Assembly (NCBI GenBank): GCA_015231375.1
Contig: JADGBT010000003.1
Coordinates: 62,001 to 126,000, forward strand
Length of the DNA: 64,000 nucleotides
Origin: Magnetococcales bacterium
Lineage (GTDB): Bacteria > Pseudomonadota > Magnetococcia > Magnetococcales > Magnetaquicoccaceae
Direction of reading: 5' to 3'
The translations under genes were made by a program, and so were the position numbers. Shown here piece by piece: positions 22,822-32,121 of the stretch (the first letter of the stretch is position 1; the number at the start of each line of letters is the position of its first letter). The notes beneath the pieces were generated by a model. It was not told where the DNA came from. It searched no databases and saw only the letters and a list, made by a program, of their open reading frames with translations.

Positions 22822-25035
22822 TCATGCATGGAAGACCGACAACTCGAATTCCAGCAGGTCTGCCACCCGCACCCAATCCCGGTTGGCCTGGGCCGACATC
22901 ACGGCCTTGAGTACCTGGGGCAAAGGAGGACGCGGCAGGATCCGTCCGGCCTGGATGGCCTTCAACAGACAATCGATGCTGGCGACCATGCCCTGATTGC
23001 CCGTCGCCACCCGCCCCTGACGGAACGCCTCGACCACTTGCGCCACCTTGCGGCGACAGTCGGGGTCTTCGGGGGGATCCCCCTCCGGAAAGGCCATCTT
23101 CAAAAGGAAGCGTTGATGTCTGGCCTGGGCGGCGCCACAGACCACGCCGGTCCGCTCGCACGCCTCCACCGCAGCCGACAACGCGCTTTCGGCCGCGACG
23201 ACCTGCCCGGTCTGCCGCAGGAAATCCGCCCACTCCATGTTGAAAAAAGCCCGATCCGTCTCGCTACCGGTGCGCGCGATGGCCTCCTTCCACCCGGCCG
23301 CAGCCGACTGCCATTGACCCCGATGCCGATGAAAACGGGCCAGACGACACGCCACAAACGCCTCTTCGTCATCCAATCCGGCCGACTGGGCCAGATTCAG
23401 CGCGCCACGCAACAGATGCAAGGACTCCTCCGGTTCGTCCGGAATCAACCCTTCCCCCCGCAGGGCCATCAGACGAATCCGAACCGCCGGATCGACAGGC
23501 GCGCTATCCAACAGGACGTCGAGCAAAGACAAAGCCTGTTCACACGCACCGCGATGCAGGCGGGCCATCACCAGATCCAACCCGGCCTCCATGGACAGCG
23601 TTCCATCGTATTCCAGAGGTTCCAACAGGTGTTCCGTTTCCGACCAGAGACGCTGACGCGCCGTTTCCCGCGCCGCGCTCAAGATCCGTTCGCGCGGCAA
23701 AGGAGCGTCCGGACGGAAGGGCACGGCCAGAAACTCTTCCAGATCGGTTCCTTCCGGATAACGACAACCGGCAATCCGCGCTCCCCGACGGCTGGCCTGA
23801 AACCAGGCGATGGACGCATGACGCGCGATCAGCGCCTCCATATCGTGACAAAAACTTTTCATCGCCGGTTGGCTGGGCACCGGCGCGCCCAAACCGTTCA
23901 ACAGACTCTCCGAGGCCGACAGGGCGCCGCGACCGTGAGCCGTACCGGCGACATGACTCTTTCCATCGGGAAACGAAAAATCGGCGCCCATCAGCAGCAC
24001 CCGCCCCGCTCCCGCCAGACAGGCCAGATCGGCGGCGGCATGGGTCACGGTGCCGCTCGTGAAAAGACGCGCGCACCCGGGTCTGTGGGCCAGAAACGAC
24101 TCGTACAAGACCCCGTCGGCACAGGCCACCCGGCGCGGACCCGGCCAGTGGGCCACGATCCAGGGATCGGTGGCGGGAAAATAGACCAGCACCGTCTCGC
24201 GCAACGCGATCAAGTCGGTGTAAAAATGCTGAACGACGATCGGGGTCGGATCCAGGGTGATCACGATATCCGGTCGGATCCGCGCGGCCAGCAGCGGTTT
24301 GAGCGCCGCACCCACCGCGATCAACGGATATCGGGCCTCGGCCAATGCGCCGAAATGGTCCGCAAGCGTCGGACCGGCGGCGGCCACCAAAACGGTTTGT
24401 CCCTGCCAATGGCCACCCAGAGTGGCGATATCGGGATCCTGCCTCCAGAACGGGGCATTGTCATCCAGGTGGGATTGCAGCCAGGGAAGACGCAACGCAT
24501 CCTGATTCAGAATGGCCGCATCCAGTTCCAGGGGAATCCGGTTGCGCAAACGCTCGCCCGCCGTTCCAGGCCGGGCGTTCTGCCAGTCGAAGGGAATGAA
24601 CACCGCCGGTTTGTGGAGCCACTCCCCCTGTTCGTCCGGGGTCTGGCACTCCACGCGCGGATCCTCCAACCACTCCCGGTGATCAAAGCCTTCCAGGGCG
24701 ACCCAGGTGGTGGCCGCGTCGCACACCACCACCACCAATCGTTTCAGGGCGGCGCGTTGCAAAAGCAGCCGGATCGCGGCGCCGGAACCCACACCATACA
24801 CCCACACACAGGGGCTGCCGATCGGAATGGAGGCAATCTGCCAACGCGCCTCGGCCTCCGGATCCCGATGGCTGCAGACCAGACGCCCATTCACCACAGG
24901 GGTTCGGCCCTCCTCCCAACTCATGACGAGGCGTTCCGGGGCCTGTGACAACCAGGTCCAGACCCGAGGCCAACGCCGGACAACGCCAGAGCGGTTGATG
25001 GTCAGAAAAGAGTGCGCGGGTCCGCAAGAAGACAT
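22822..25035 (-). CDS. DUF115 / Maf-like 6-hydroxymethylpterin pyrophosphokinase-related protein
   Basis: 737 residues. The centre (about 240-400) has the DUF115 pattern: GQTVLVAAAGPTLADH, PLIAVGAALKPLLAARIRPDIVITLDPTP, and RVLLMGADFSFPDGKSHV. Proteins of this class include motility accessory factors that modify flagellins with nonulosonic acids. The last 250 residues look like helical, TPR-type repeats. The ATG has AGGA nine bases upstream. No flagellin gene is in view, so a flagellar glycosylation role is inference. It lies downstream of the hemerythrin chemoreceptor, same strand, 193 bases away. Confidence 0.8.
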   Translation of the reverse strand: MSSCGPAHSFLTINRSGVVRRWPRVWTWLSQAPERLVMSWEEGRTPVVNGRLVCSHRDPEAEARWQIASIPIGSPCVWVYGVGSGAAIRLLLQRAALKRLVVVVCDAATTWVALEGFDHREWLEDPRVECQTPDEQGEWLHKPAVFIPFDWQNARPGTAGERLRNRIPLELDAAILNQDALRLPWLQSHLDDNAPFWRQDPDIATLGGHWQGQTVLVAAAGPTLADHFGALAEARYPLIAVGAALKPLLAARIRPDIVITLDPTPIVVQHFYTDLIALRETVLVYFPATDPWIVAHWPGPRRVACADGVLYESFLAHRPGCARLFTSGTVTHAAADLACLAGAGRVLLMGADFSFPDGKSHVAGTAHGRGALSASESLLNGLGAPVPSQPAMKSFCHDMEALIARHASIAWFQASRRGARIAGCRYPEGTDLEEFLAVPFRPDAPLPRERILSAARETARQRLWSETEHLLEPLEYDGTLSMEAGLDLVMARLHRGACEQALSLLDVLLDSAPVDPAVRIRLMALRGEGLIPDEPEESLHLLRGALNLAQSAGLDDEEAFVACRLARFHRHRGQWQSAAAGWKEAIARTGSETDRAFFNMEWADFLRQTGQVVAAESALSAAVEACERTGVVCGAAQARHQRFLLKMAFPEGDPPEDPDCRRKVAQVVEAFRQGRVATGNQGMVASIDCLLKAIQAGRILPRPPLPQVLKAVMSAQANRDWVRVADLLEFELSVFHA

Positions 25036-25228
25036 GAGAGGATTTCCTGGCTGTTCCAGCGTGGATGGTCATCCCTGCCATTGTGACCATAAAACGATGA
25101 ACAATCCATCCCGCCTCTCAAGACCAGACCGAAGAAGAGCCGATTTTTTTCACACCGCGCGCCGCGACTTCAACCGAAGCGCGCCGCGCGCCTTCCCTCC
25201 CGTTTTTTTGATGCGGGCAAGCCGACCC

Positions 25229-27613
25229 TCAATCCAACCCCCTGCTCTTGAGAAAAGGCACGAACCGCATGTCCACATCCATGATGTGTTCGATCAACCA
25301 GCTTTTGGCGATTCCCAGCAGATCGATGGCCACGGAAAAATCCCCGGCCTCGAAACGCTGGATCAGGTTGGCCACCGCGTCGAGGAGTTTCCGGTGTTCC
25401 TGGACATGGGAGGTCAGGTCCGGATAGCCGTAACGGGCGAAGTACCCCTCTTCCCGCTGAAAATGAAACACCGTGTAATCGGCCAACTCCTTGAGCAATG
25501 CGCCGAGCACCTCCCGTCCCTCTCCTTCCTTCATGGCGTGGTGCAGACGGTTGACCATATCCACCAATTTCCGGTGATCCGCATCCACCTCCCGCACGCC
25601 GGTGACCAGACGCTCATCCCAGGGGAAGAAAGGACGAAACTCCACCGCCAATTCCCGCTCTCCCAGATAGAGCCGGTCCAATTGACGAAAAAAATGATTC
25701 CGGCTCGACAGATGATCCACCAACGCCCTTTCCACCTCCGCCGCTTCGGACACCACTCCCGCAGCGATCCGCTGGCCAAGGGCTTCGGCCTGCCGAAGCA
25801 GCGCTCCGGCGCTCTGGGAAACCTCCTGGAACAGGGGCGACTCCCGGAATCCGGGAGCGGCTCCGATCCCCCAATCCTTCAGGCTGGCGGCCACGATTTC
25901 CGCCGCTTCGCCAGGCCCGAAAGGGTAACGCCCGCTCAAGGCCAACTCCAGCCGCGCCTGCAACAACAAAAAAGCCTCCTTGACCGCGCGGATGTCAAAA
26001 AGGGGCGCGGCGTGTTCCGTCAAATCGAGGCGGGTGGCGTAAAAGGCGTTGATCATATCCTGAAGCACCCCGCCCAACCGATCGAACTGGGTCGCAGAAC
26101 CGTGCATCAACGAAGCGGTGTGGCTGGCGTTTTCCATGCACTCCCGCACCCGGCACGACGCGTCGCCGGTCTTGCGGGCCGACTCCAGAATGTCCAATAC
26201 CCGTTTCAGGGCCTGATGGGTGTCCCGAGCCGCCGCCTCGGCCGCCTGGGCGACATCGGATGAGGAGCGGGCGATCTCCGTGGTGCCGAGTTTGACCTCA
26301 TCGGCGGAACGGGAGACATCACCCACTGAGCCCATGAGACGTTCGGCGCCCTGCGCCACGGAACCGGTGGCGGTGGCGATCCGTTCCATGTCGTGCCCGA
26401 TGGCCAAAGTGGTCTCCATCTGGAGGTTGACCGCGTTGGAGATTTCGGTGGTGGCGGCGGTGATCCGCTCGATGCTGGAAACGATGGCATGGTTGGAGTC
26501 GGCCACGGCGACGCTGGTCTGCTTGATCTCCAGGACGCGATCCAGGATCAGTTTGGTGGCATCGGCGGTTTTCTGGGCCAGATCCTTCATTTCGTTGGCC
26601 ACGACCCCAAACCCACGACCCGCCTCCCCGGCTCCCGCCGCCTCGATGGAGGCGTTCAGGGCGAGCATCTTGGTCTGATCGGCGATGGTGTCGATGACCT
26701 CCACCACCAGACTGATCTCATGGGTGGCGTCGGCGAGTCGCACCATGATGGATTCGCTGCCGTGGGCGCGCAAACTGGTCTGGTCGGACTCCCGGGCAGC
26801 GGCGTGGCATTGCTGACGAATGGTCTCCAGGGAGTCGTTCATCTCCCCCACGGCCAACGACGCATTGCGTACCGAAACATCCACCTCGCCCATGTTCTGG
26901 CTGACCGTTCCGATCTCGCCGCTGATCGACTGGGCCGAACCGGCCAGTTCGGCAATCGACACGCTGGCCTGTTCCACACCGGCGGCGATGGTCAGCACAC
27001 CGGACGACACCTGCACCGAAGCCGCCGAAATGGCGGTGAGATTCTCCATGGTCTCCTGCACCGAGCGGGTGACCCGTTCGATCTCGGAGGAGAGCAGATC
27101 GTTCTGTCTGGAGACCACCGTGACATTTTCACGGGATTTCTCCGCATCGTCACGCAGCACGCCGCGCATCTTCATCAATTCCGAAGCGCAGGCGGTCAGA
27201 CTGCCGGCGTGCAGGGCCATCACCGCTTGCATCTCCTGGCAGCGACCGTTTTCATCGGGCGGACGATCCCACACCGCGCGCAACTCCGGCGACATCGCTC
27301 CGCTCGTCCAGGCTTCGCCCCGGCTCCAGGCCCCCACCAGCCGCTCCACCTCTTCAAACAAGCGCCGCAGTCGCACCATCAGCCCGACGAGCGCGATCAC
27401 GCCGCTCACCGAAACCGCCACCGCCGACCAAAACAAAACCGCGACCCCAGACGGATCCGGCGAGGTCCATTGTCGCACCTGCGCGTAGTGCCACCACAAC
27501 GCTGCGGACGCCAGAACCACCACCAGGAGCACGCCCCCGGCAAATCGGAACAGCCTCGACACGGATGGCCAGAACGGTTTCATCGACAAGGATTTCTGAT
27601 CCGCAGCCGGCAT
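25229..27613 (-). CDS. methyl-accepting chemotaxis protein with C-terminal bacteriohemerythrin
   Basis: 794 residues. Two membrane helices sit at the N-terminus (RFAGGVLLVVVLASAALWW and VLFWSAVAVSVSGVIALVGL) with only a short loop between, so there is no large periplasmic sensor. The signalling hairpin core reads QTKMLALNASIEAAGAGEAGRGF. The final 130 residues form a hemerythrin with all seven di-iron ligands (H in DADH, HxxxE, HxxxH, HxxxxD). It probably senses oxygen in the cytoplasm, like DcrH. Start chosen at 27613 because of GGAG five bases before; a GTG at 27631 and an ATG at 27583 are alternatives. Confidence 0.93.
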   Translation of the reverse strand: MPAADQKSLSMKPFWPSVSRLFRFAGGVLLVVVLASAALWWHYAQVRQWTSPDPSGVAVLFWSAVAVSVSGVIALVGLMVRLRRLFEEVERLVGAWSRGEAWTSGAMSPELRAVWDRPPDENGRCQEMQAVMALHAGSLTACASELMKMRGVLRDDAEKSRENVTVVSRQNDLLSSEIERVTRSVQETMENLTAISAASVQVSSGVLTIAAGVEQASVSIAELAGSAQSISGEIGTVSQNMGEVDVSVRNASLAVGEMNDSLETIRQQCHAAARESDQTSLRAHGSESIMVRLADATHEISLVVEVIDTIADQTKMLALNASIEAAGAGEAGRGFGVVANEMKDLAQKTADATKLILDRVLEIKQTSVAVADSNHAIVSSIERITAATTEISNAVNLQMETTLAIGHDMERIATATGSVAQGAERLMGSVGDVSRSADEVKLGTTEIARSSSDVAQAAEAAARDTHQALKRVLDILESARKTGDASCRVRECMENASHTASLMHGSATQFDRLGGVLQDMINAFYATRLDLTEHAAPLFDIRAVKEAFLLLQARLELALSGRYPFGPGEAAEIVAASLKDWGIGAAPGFRESPLFQEVSQSAGALLRQAEALGQRIAAGVVSEAAEVERALVDHLSSRNHFFRQLDRLYLGERELAVEFRPFFPWDERLVTGVREVDADHRKLVDMVNRLHHAMKEGEGREVLGALLKELADYTVFHFQREEGYFARYGYPDLTSHVQEHRKLLDAVANLIQRFEAGDFSVAIDLLGIAKSWLIEHIMDVDMRFVPFLKSRGLD

Positions 27614-27640
27614 GCGCACTCCATGCGGCACAAAGGGTGA

Positions 27641-27868
27641 TCATCGATTGGGTCCGAGGTGCTCCTTGCCGCATTGCGGACAACGCCAGGTGCGACCTCC
27701 TCCCATCCACAAATCGGTATTGCGGCAGAGACATTCGGTGCAAAGAGCCACACCGCAATCACACGTCCAGGTGAAACCCGGATCCGCGTGACAGGCCATG
27801 CAAGGGGGAAAGCTTCTGCCCTTCTTGCGCGGTTTGTGCGAATTTTCCAGTATGGTTGAGGACATCAT
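27641..27868 (-). CDS. small cysteine-rich zinc-ribbon protein
   Basis: 75 residues, starting MMSSTILENSHKPRKKG at an ATG preceded by AGGA. Five cysteine pairs are visible, including CMAC, CDC, CTECLC and CPQC, with a histidine in CHADP; this is a zinc-ribbon or RING-like pattern. It lies 27 bases before the hemerythrin chemoreceptor start, same strand, so the two are probably cotranscribed. Function unknown; a protein-binding zinc module is the safest description. Confidence 0.7.
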   Translation of the reverse strand: MMSSTILENSHKPRKKGRSFPPCMACHADPGFTWTCDCGVALCTECLCRNTDLWMGGGRTWRCPQCGKEHLGPNR

Positions 27869-28291
27869 ACAAGTTCCTGAAGAGTTGTAAAGCAAAAGAT
27901 GACGCGACCCCCCGGACGGGAGACCCATGGATGGCACCGGAAACCCCACACCCCACAGAGCCAGGGACGACCCGTGGTTCAAGAACCCGTGGACCGACTG
28001 ACCGTTTCCGATGGGGTCACACTATCGGATTCAGACAGGGGGAGCAATTCATTTTTTTGTCCCACGGGGTGCGGACACGCCTGCGGCCCGGGAGCATTTA
28101 TGCTTTATGTTTCAACAAATTCTGAAATTATTCTTGCGCCGGGAAGCGTTTCCTCTATAATCCACAAGACCTCTCTTGCTTTCGATTGATCCAGCACACT
28201 CACGATCCCTACCGATTCTTCTGTAAATGAGCGCCTGTTTGTAAACCTTCAACCCTGCGCATCAAACCTGAACATCAAGGTGAACCCCAAC
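27869..28291. promoter_or_regulatory. divergent intergenic region upstream of zinc-ribbon and HD-GYP genes
   Basis: About 420 bases with no supported gene; the short open frames here have no family resemblance. It separates two divergent units. The right part is AT-rich and carries a candidate sigma-70 promoter facing the HD-GYP gene. Confidence 0.55.
28134..28161 (+). promoter_or_regulatory. candidate sigma-70 promoter of the HD-GYP gene
   Basis: TTGCGC (28134-28139), a 16-base spacer, and a perfect TATAAT (28156-28161), about 130 bases upstream of the start codon. Confidence 0.55.
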
Positions 28292-30343
28292 ATGAATTTC
28301 GACCTCTTCGAAGGTGAGAATACCGTCATCGCCCAGACCGCCGCCCTGCTGGACAATCCGGACGTTTCGGCGGAGCAGTTGCGCGCCAGCCTGGGTCATC
28401 TTTTGAAGGGATACGAAAAGCTGGTCAAAAGCACGCAGAAGATTTTGCGGATGAGCGACCGCAACGAACAAAAGGTCAAACAGGCCCATCTGCAAATCCA
28501 GATACAGCAAGAAGAATTGAATCACGCCCACCAGACATTGGAACGGCACGCCGAAACCCTGGAACAGACCGTGCGCCAACGGACGGCGGATCTGGTGCGC
28601 TCCCAGGAAAAATTGCAAAAACTGGTCGAACTCGGCGTCTCCCTGGCCCAGGAACGGGATATCGACACGCTGCTGGAAAACATCCTGCTGGGTGGCAAGG
28701 CTCTGACCCACGCGGACGCCGGCACCTTGTACCTGCGCACCAAGGACGACTTTCTGCGCTTCACCATCGTGCGCACCGACTCTCTGGGGATCGCCATGGG
28801 GGGTGCGGGTCAGAAACCGGTCTTCATGCCCGCCGTTCCCCTGATGAAACCCGATGGCACCCCCAACTTGAAGAATGTCGCCGCCTATGCGGTCAATTCC
28901 GGCGAAACCGTGGTGATCGAGGACGCCTACGACTCCACAAAATTCGATTTTTCCGGCGTGCGGCAATTCGACAACGGCACCGGTTATCGTTCCCAATCGT
29001 TTCTCACGGTGCCGCTGAAACCCCGTCAGGGCAAAGTGATCGGCGTGATGCAACTGATCAATGCCATCAACCCGATCACCAAAAAAGTGATCCCGTTCGA
29101 TCCAGAGCTGATCACCTTTGTAGAGGCCCTGGCCGCCCAGGCCGCCATGACCCTGGACAATCAATTGTTGTTGCAAGCCCAGAAGGATCTCTTCGACGCC
29201 TTCATCCAGTTGATCGCCGCCGCCATCGACGCCAAATCCCCGTATACCGGCGGACACTGCGAACGGGTGCCGGAACTGGCCCGTCTGCTGGCCCAGGCGG
29301 TGTGCGAAACCGATCATCCCGGCTTTGCCAACTTCACCATGACCGAAGACGAACATCAAGAGATGCGCATCGCCTCCTGGCTGCACGACTGCGGCAAGGT
29401 GACCACTCCAGAGTATGTGGTGGACAAGGCCACCAAGCTCGAAGGGATCCACAATCGCATCCACGAGGTGCGCATGCGCTTCGAGGTGCTGCATCGGGAC
29501 GCGCAAATCGCCTGTCTGCAAGGACTGCTGGATGGACAGTCGGACCCGGCAACCCTGAAGCAGACCTTGCACGCCGATCTGACCGCCTTGCAAGAAGAGT
29601 TCGCCTTCGTCGCCCGCGCCAATGTCGGGGGGGAATTCATGACCGCCGCCGACCAGGCACGCATCCGCGCCCTGGCCCAACGCACCTGGATCCGCCATTT
29701 CGACGACACCCTGGGTCTGTCCTACGCGGAACTGCGCCGCAAACCCTCGCAATCCGGCGGCATCGACGTGCCGGAACCCCTGTTGGCCGACAAGGCGGAA
29801 CACATCATCCCCCGAGAACGGGACACCCGCAGCCGGGATCAGGCCATGGGCATCCGCATGCCGGTACCGGAACACCTGTACAACATGGGAGAGATCTACA
29901 ATCTGTGCATCGAACGCGGCACCCTCACCCACGAGGAGCGCTACAAAATCAACGAACATGTGGTGCAGACCCTGGCCATGCTGGAAAATCTCCCCTTCCC
30001 CGACTCCATGGCCCGCGTGCCGGAGTTTGCCGGCGCCCACCACGAAACCATGCGGGGCACCGGTTATCCGCGCCAGTTGCAACGCGCTCAGATGTCGGTT
30101 CCGGCCCGGATCATGGCCATCGCCGATGTGTTCGAGGCCCTGACCGCCACGGATCGCCCCTACAAGGAGCCGAAGACCCTCAGCCAGGCCATCAAGATCA
30201 TGGGCTTCATGAAAAAAGATGGCCACATCGACCCGGATCTGTTTTCCATCTTCTTGAAAAGCGGGGTGTATCGTCAGTATGCCGAAAAATACCTCAGCCC
30301 CTCGCAAATCGACAGCGTGGATCCGACCCCCTATCTGTCCTGA
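28292..30343 (+). CDS. GAF and HD-GYP domain phosphohydrolase (variant)
   Basis: 683 residues. A coiled coil (about 20-115) is followed by a GAF domain (about 120-300) and an HD-GYP-like domain (about 310-650). HD ligands include GGHCERV and WLHDCGK; the GYP motif reads HHETMRGTGYP, with R where the canonical motif has D. About 150 extra residues lie between HDCGK and HHE compared with ordinary HD-GYP proteins. Such proteins hydrolyse cyclic di-GMP or other cyclic dinucleotides; activity here is unproven. Start ATG 28292 has AAGG upstream; a GTG at 28280 would add four residues. The stop lies in a 24-bp tandem duplication. Confidence 0.88.
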   Translation: MNFDLFEGENTVIAQTAALLDNPDVSAEQLRASLGHLLKGYEKLVKSTQKILRMSDRNEQKVKQAHLQIQIQQEELNHAHQTLERHAETLEQTVRQRTADLVRSQEKLQKLVELGVSLAQERDIDTLLENILLGGKALTHADAGTLYLRTKDDFLRFTIVRTDSLGIAMGGAGQKPVFMPAVPLMKPDGTPNLKNVAAYAVNSGETVVIEDAYDSTKFDFSGVRQFDNGTGYRSQSFLTVPLKPRQGKVIGVMQLINAINPITKKVIPFDPELITFVEALAAQAAMTLDNQLLLQAQKDLFDAFIQLIAAAIDAKSPYTGGHCERVPELARLLAQAVCETDHPGFANFTMTEDEHQEMRIASWLHDCGKVTTPEYVVDKATKLEGIHNRIHEVRMRFEVLHRDAQIACLQGLLDGQSDPATLKQTLHADLTALQEEFAFVARANVGGEFMTAADQARIRALAQRTWIRHFDDTLGLSYAELRRKPSQSGGIDVPEPLLADKAEHIIPRERDTRSRDQAMGIRMPVPEHLYNMGEIYNLCIERGTLTHEERYKINEHVVQTLAMLENLPFPDSMARVPEFAGAHHETMRGTGYPRQLQRAQMSVPARIMAIADVFEALTATDRPYKEPKTLSQAIKIMGFMKKDGHIDPDLFSIFLKSGVYRQYAEKYLSPSQIDSVDPTPYLS

Positions 30344-30374
30344 TCTTTTACCCCCTATCTGTCCTGATCTTTAT
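30327..30374. repeat. 24-bp tandem duplication at the HD-GYP stop codon
   Basis: The unit CCCCCTATCTGTCCTGATCT(TT..) occurs twice back to back (30327-30350 and 30351-30374), identical over at least 22 bases. The first copy contains the last codons and TGA stop of the HD-GYP gene; the second lies just before the ribosome site of the next gene. Confidence 0.9.
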
Positions 30375-30387
30375 ATAGAGGGTCTTG

Positions 30388-32121
30388 ATGCGTCCCATGA
30401 CCAATCGCGCCGACACCCCGCCATCCTCCCCCGACCTCCGGGAGGCTTCCCTCATCCGGCATGAAGACGGTTCCGGATCCTTCCGCGATCCGGACGGCTC
30501 CACAGGCCGATGGGACAACCCGGGAGAACGTTTCTGGCATGGCGCGGACGGCTCCACGGGTGTGTGGCGCCAGGATGGCGCGATTCAATACACCGATCCC
30601 CTGCACGGCATCCGGCTGACGATTCTGGCGGACGGTTCCGGTCAGATGCACCACGCCGACGGCTCCCACGCCACCTGGGATCCGACAGGCCACGGCGAAT
30701 GGAGCACTCCGCACGGCAACCGGGGATGGTTTCAGGCCGACGGATCCGGAGGGGTCCACCATCCGGATGGATCGGTGACGCTGTGGAACGACCATCGGGA
30801 AGAAATGTTCATCACACCGGACGGCATGGAATTTCCGCCCTCTTCTTATGAGCAGGGCGACTTCTTCGGGCCGGACGCGTTGCGCGAGTCGTTCACCTCC
30901 TCCGGCTCTGCAAGCCACAGCGAGACCCGCCGCGACACCATGCGTTACGGCGCCGACGGATCCGGAGGCTGGCTGGGCGGCGCGCACGGGGAGTTGACCT
31001 GGGATGCCACCGACCTGCACACCCTGCACACCCCGGATCAGGCCGTGGCCACCTGGGAACCGACAGGCGCGACCACCTGGCAGAGACATCGGGTGCGGTT
31101 GTGGATGGAGCCGGGCGGACTGGGGGGATGGTCGATGGCGGACGGCTCCCGTGGCGCCCATGGACCGGACGGCTCCTGCCTCCACGAAACCAAGAACGGC
31201 GCGTCGGGAGGCTGGCAGGATGGAACCGGTCACTCCGGCTGGTGGGACGCACAGGGCAACCGGGGAGGACGCGACCCGACGGGAGCCACCTGGAGCCGCA
31301 ACGCGGACGGTTCCGGCACTTTTGCCGACGCCATCCTGTCGGCCCACTGGGATGCGACGGGCCAGGGGGTATGGCGCGGAAGCGACGGTCGATTCACCGG
31401 CACCTGGGAACCGGACCAACGCCGGGGCGTCTGGATCCACGCCGATGGCCTCCCGGACTCCTGGCAGGGGGAGGAGTGCGGCGAATGGACCCACAGCCGC
31501 CACCATTGCGAAGCGTGGGAGACGACCCGCTTCACCCATCTGTCTCCGAACGGGGAGATCGGGGTGCTGGAAGAAAACGGTGCCGGCTCCTGGTCGAACA
31601 TCCAAGGCACCTTGCACACCTGGAACCCGGAGACCGGTCATCAGGTCACCCATGCCGACGGCTCCTGGGACACCCTGCTGCCCGACGGCACCTACGAACA
31701 CCACCACGCGGCCGACTCCATCCGGCTTGCCCCGGCAAAAGAGCGCATCTGGCCCCCTGCCTCCATCGACTCCCCATCAGAAAACGATCCGCTGCCCATT
31801 CGCGCCGCGCTGATCCGGGCCGTGACCCAGGCCAGACAGGCTCTGCTCGAAGGGCGCCTGCGCAGCGTCCGGATCCGACACCGGCTGGAACAATCCCGCG
31901 CCGGTCCTCCCCGACGCTCTCTGGCCGCAGAGCCGGAACCGATTCACGACCGCGCGGCGATGGCCTTGTCCCAGGCCGACGCCCACATGCAGATGGCCCG
32001 GATCCGCCTCGACCGGATCGCCGCCCTGATCCGGATCCGACGCATGGAACATCGCATGCGCCGTCCCCAACCCAGGATCGCGAGCGATCATCCAGGCGCG
32101 TCGCGTCCGGACCGGGGATGA
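30388..32121 (+). CDS. DGS/Trp-rich repeat protein, unknown function
   Basis: 577 residues starting MRPMTNRADTPP behind an AGAGGG site five bases upstream. About residues 25-450 are made of imperfect short repeats of the type (A/P)DGSG-x(2-6)-W or H; at least 12 DGS triplets are present (for example ADGSGGW, ADGSTGVW, PDGSTGRW). The repeats are rich in Gly, Asp, Trp and His and almost free of Lys and Cys. The C-terminal 100 residues are Arg-rich and helical. No signal peptide or membrane helix. The repeat suggests small beta-hairpins as in MORN-like folds, but the motif is not MORN. I do not recognise the family. The 3' end overlaps the convergent recombinase gene by 34 bases. Confidence 0.75.
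   Translation: MRPMTNRADTPPSSPDLREASLIRHEDGSGSFRDPDGSTGRWDNPGERFWHGADGSTGVWRQDGAIQYTDPLHGIRLTILADGSGQMHHADGSHATWDPTGHGEWSTPHGNRGWFQADGSGGVHHPDGSVTLWNDHREEMFITPDGMEFPPSSYEQGDFFGPDALRESFTSSGSASHSETRRDTMRYGADGSGGWLGGAHGELTWDATDLHTLHTPDQAVATWEPTGATTWQRHRVRLWMEPGGLGGWSMADGSRGAHGPDGSCLHETKNGASGGWQDGTGHSGWWDAQGNRGGRDPTGATWSRNADGSGTFADAILSAHWDATGQGVWRGSDGRFTGTWEPDQRRGVWIHADGLPDSWQGEECGEWTHSRHHCEAWETTRFTHLSPNGEIGVLEENGAGSWSNIQGTLHTWNPETGHQVTHADGSWDTLLPDGTYEHHHAADSIRLAPAKERIWPPASIDSPSENDPLPIRAALIRAVTQARQALLEGRLRSVRIRHRLEQSRAGPPRRSLAAEPEPIHDRAAMALSQADAHMQMARIRLDRIAALIRIRRMEHRMRRPQPRIASDHPGASRPDRG

Noticed and set aside
25140-25210. A GCGC-rich stretch with T-runs on both sides between two genes, looked like a terminator.
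   Set aside because: The GCGCGC blocks are direct-repeat-like rather than a clean stem, and the U-run is on the wrong side for minus-strand transcripts.
28262-30307. A 681-codon minus-strand frame opposite the HD-GYP gene.
   Set aside because: The plus strand carries clear GAF and HD motifs; this is its shadow.
30355-31707. A 450-codon minus-strand frame opposite the DGS-repeat gene.
   Set aside because: I considered whether this strand might be the real one. The plus frame has the ribosome site, spans the whole region and shows regular protein repeats; the minus frame has no start context and ends inside the HD-GYP stop region.
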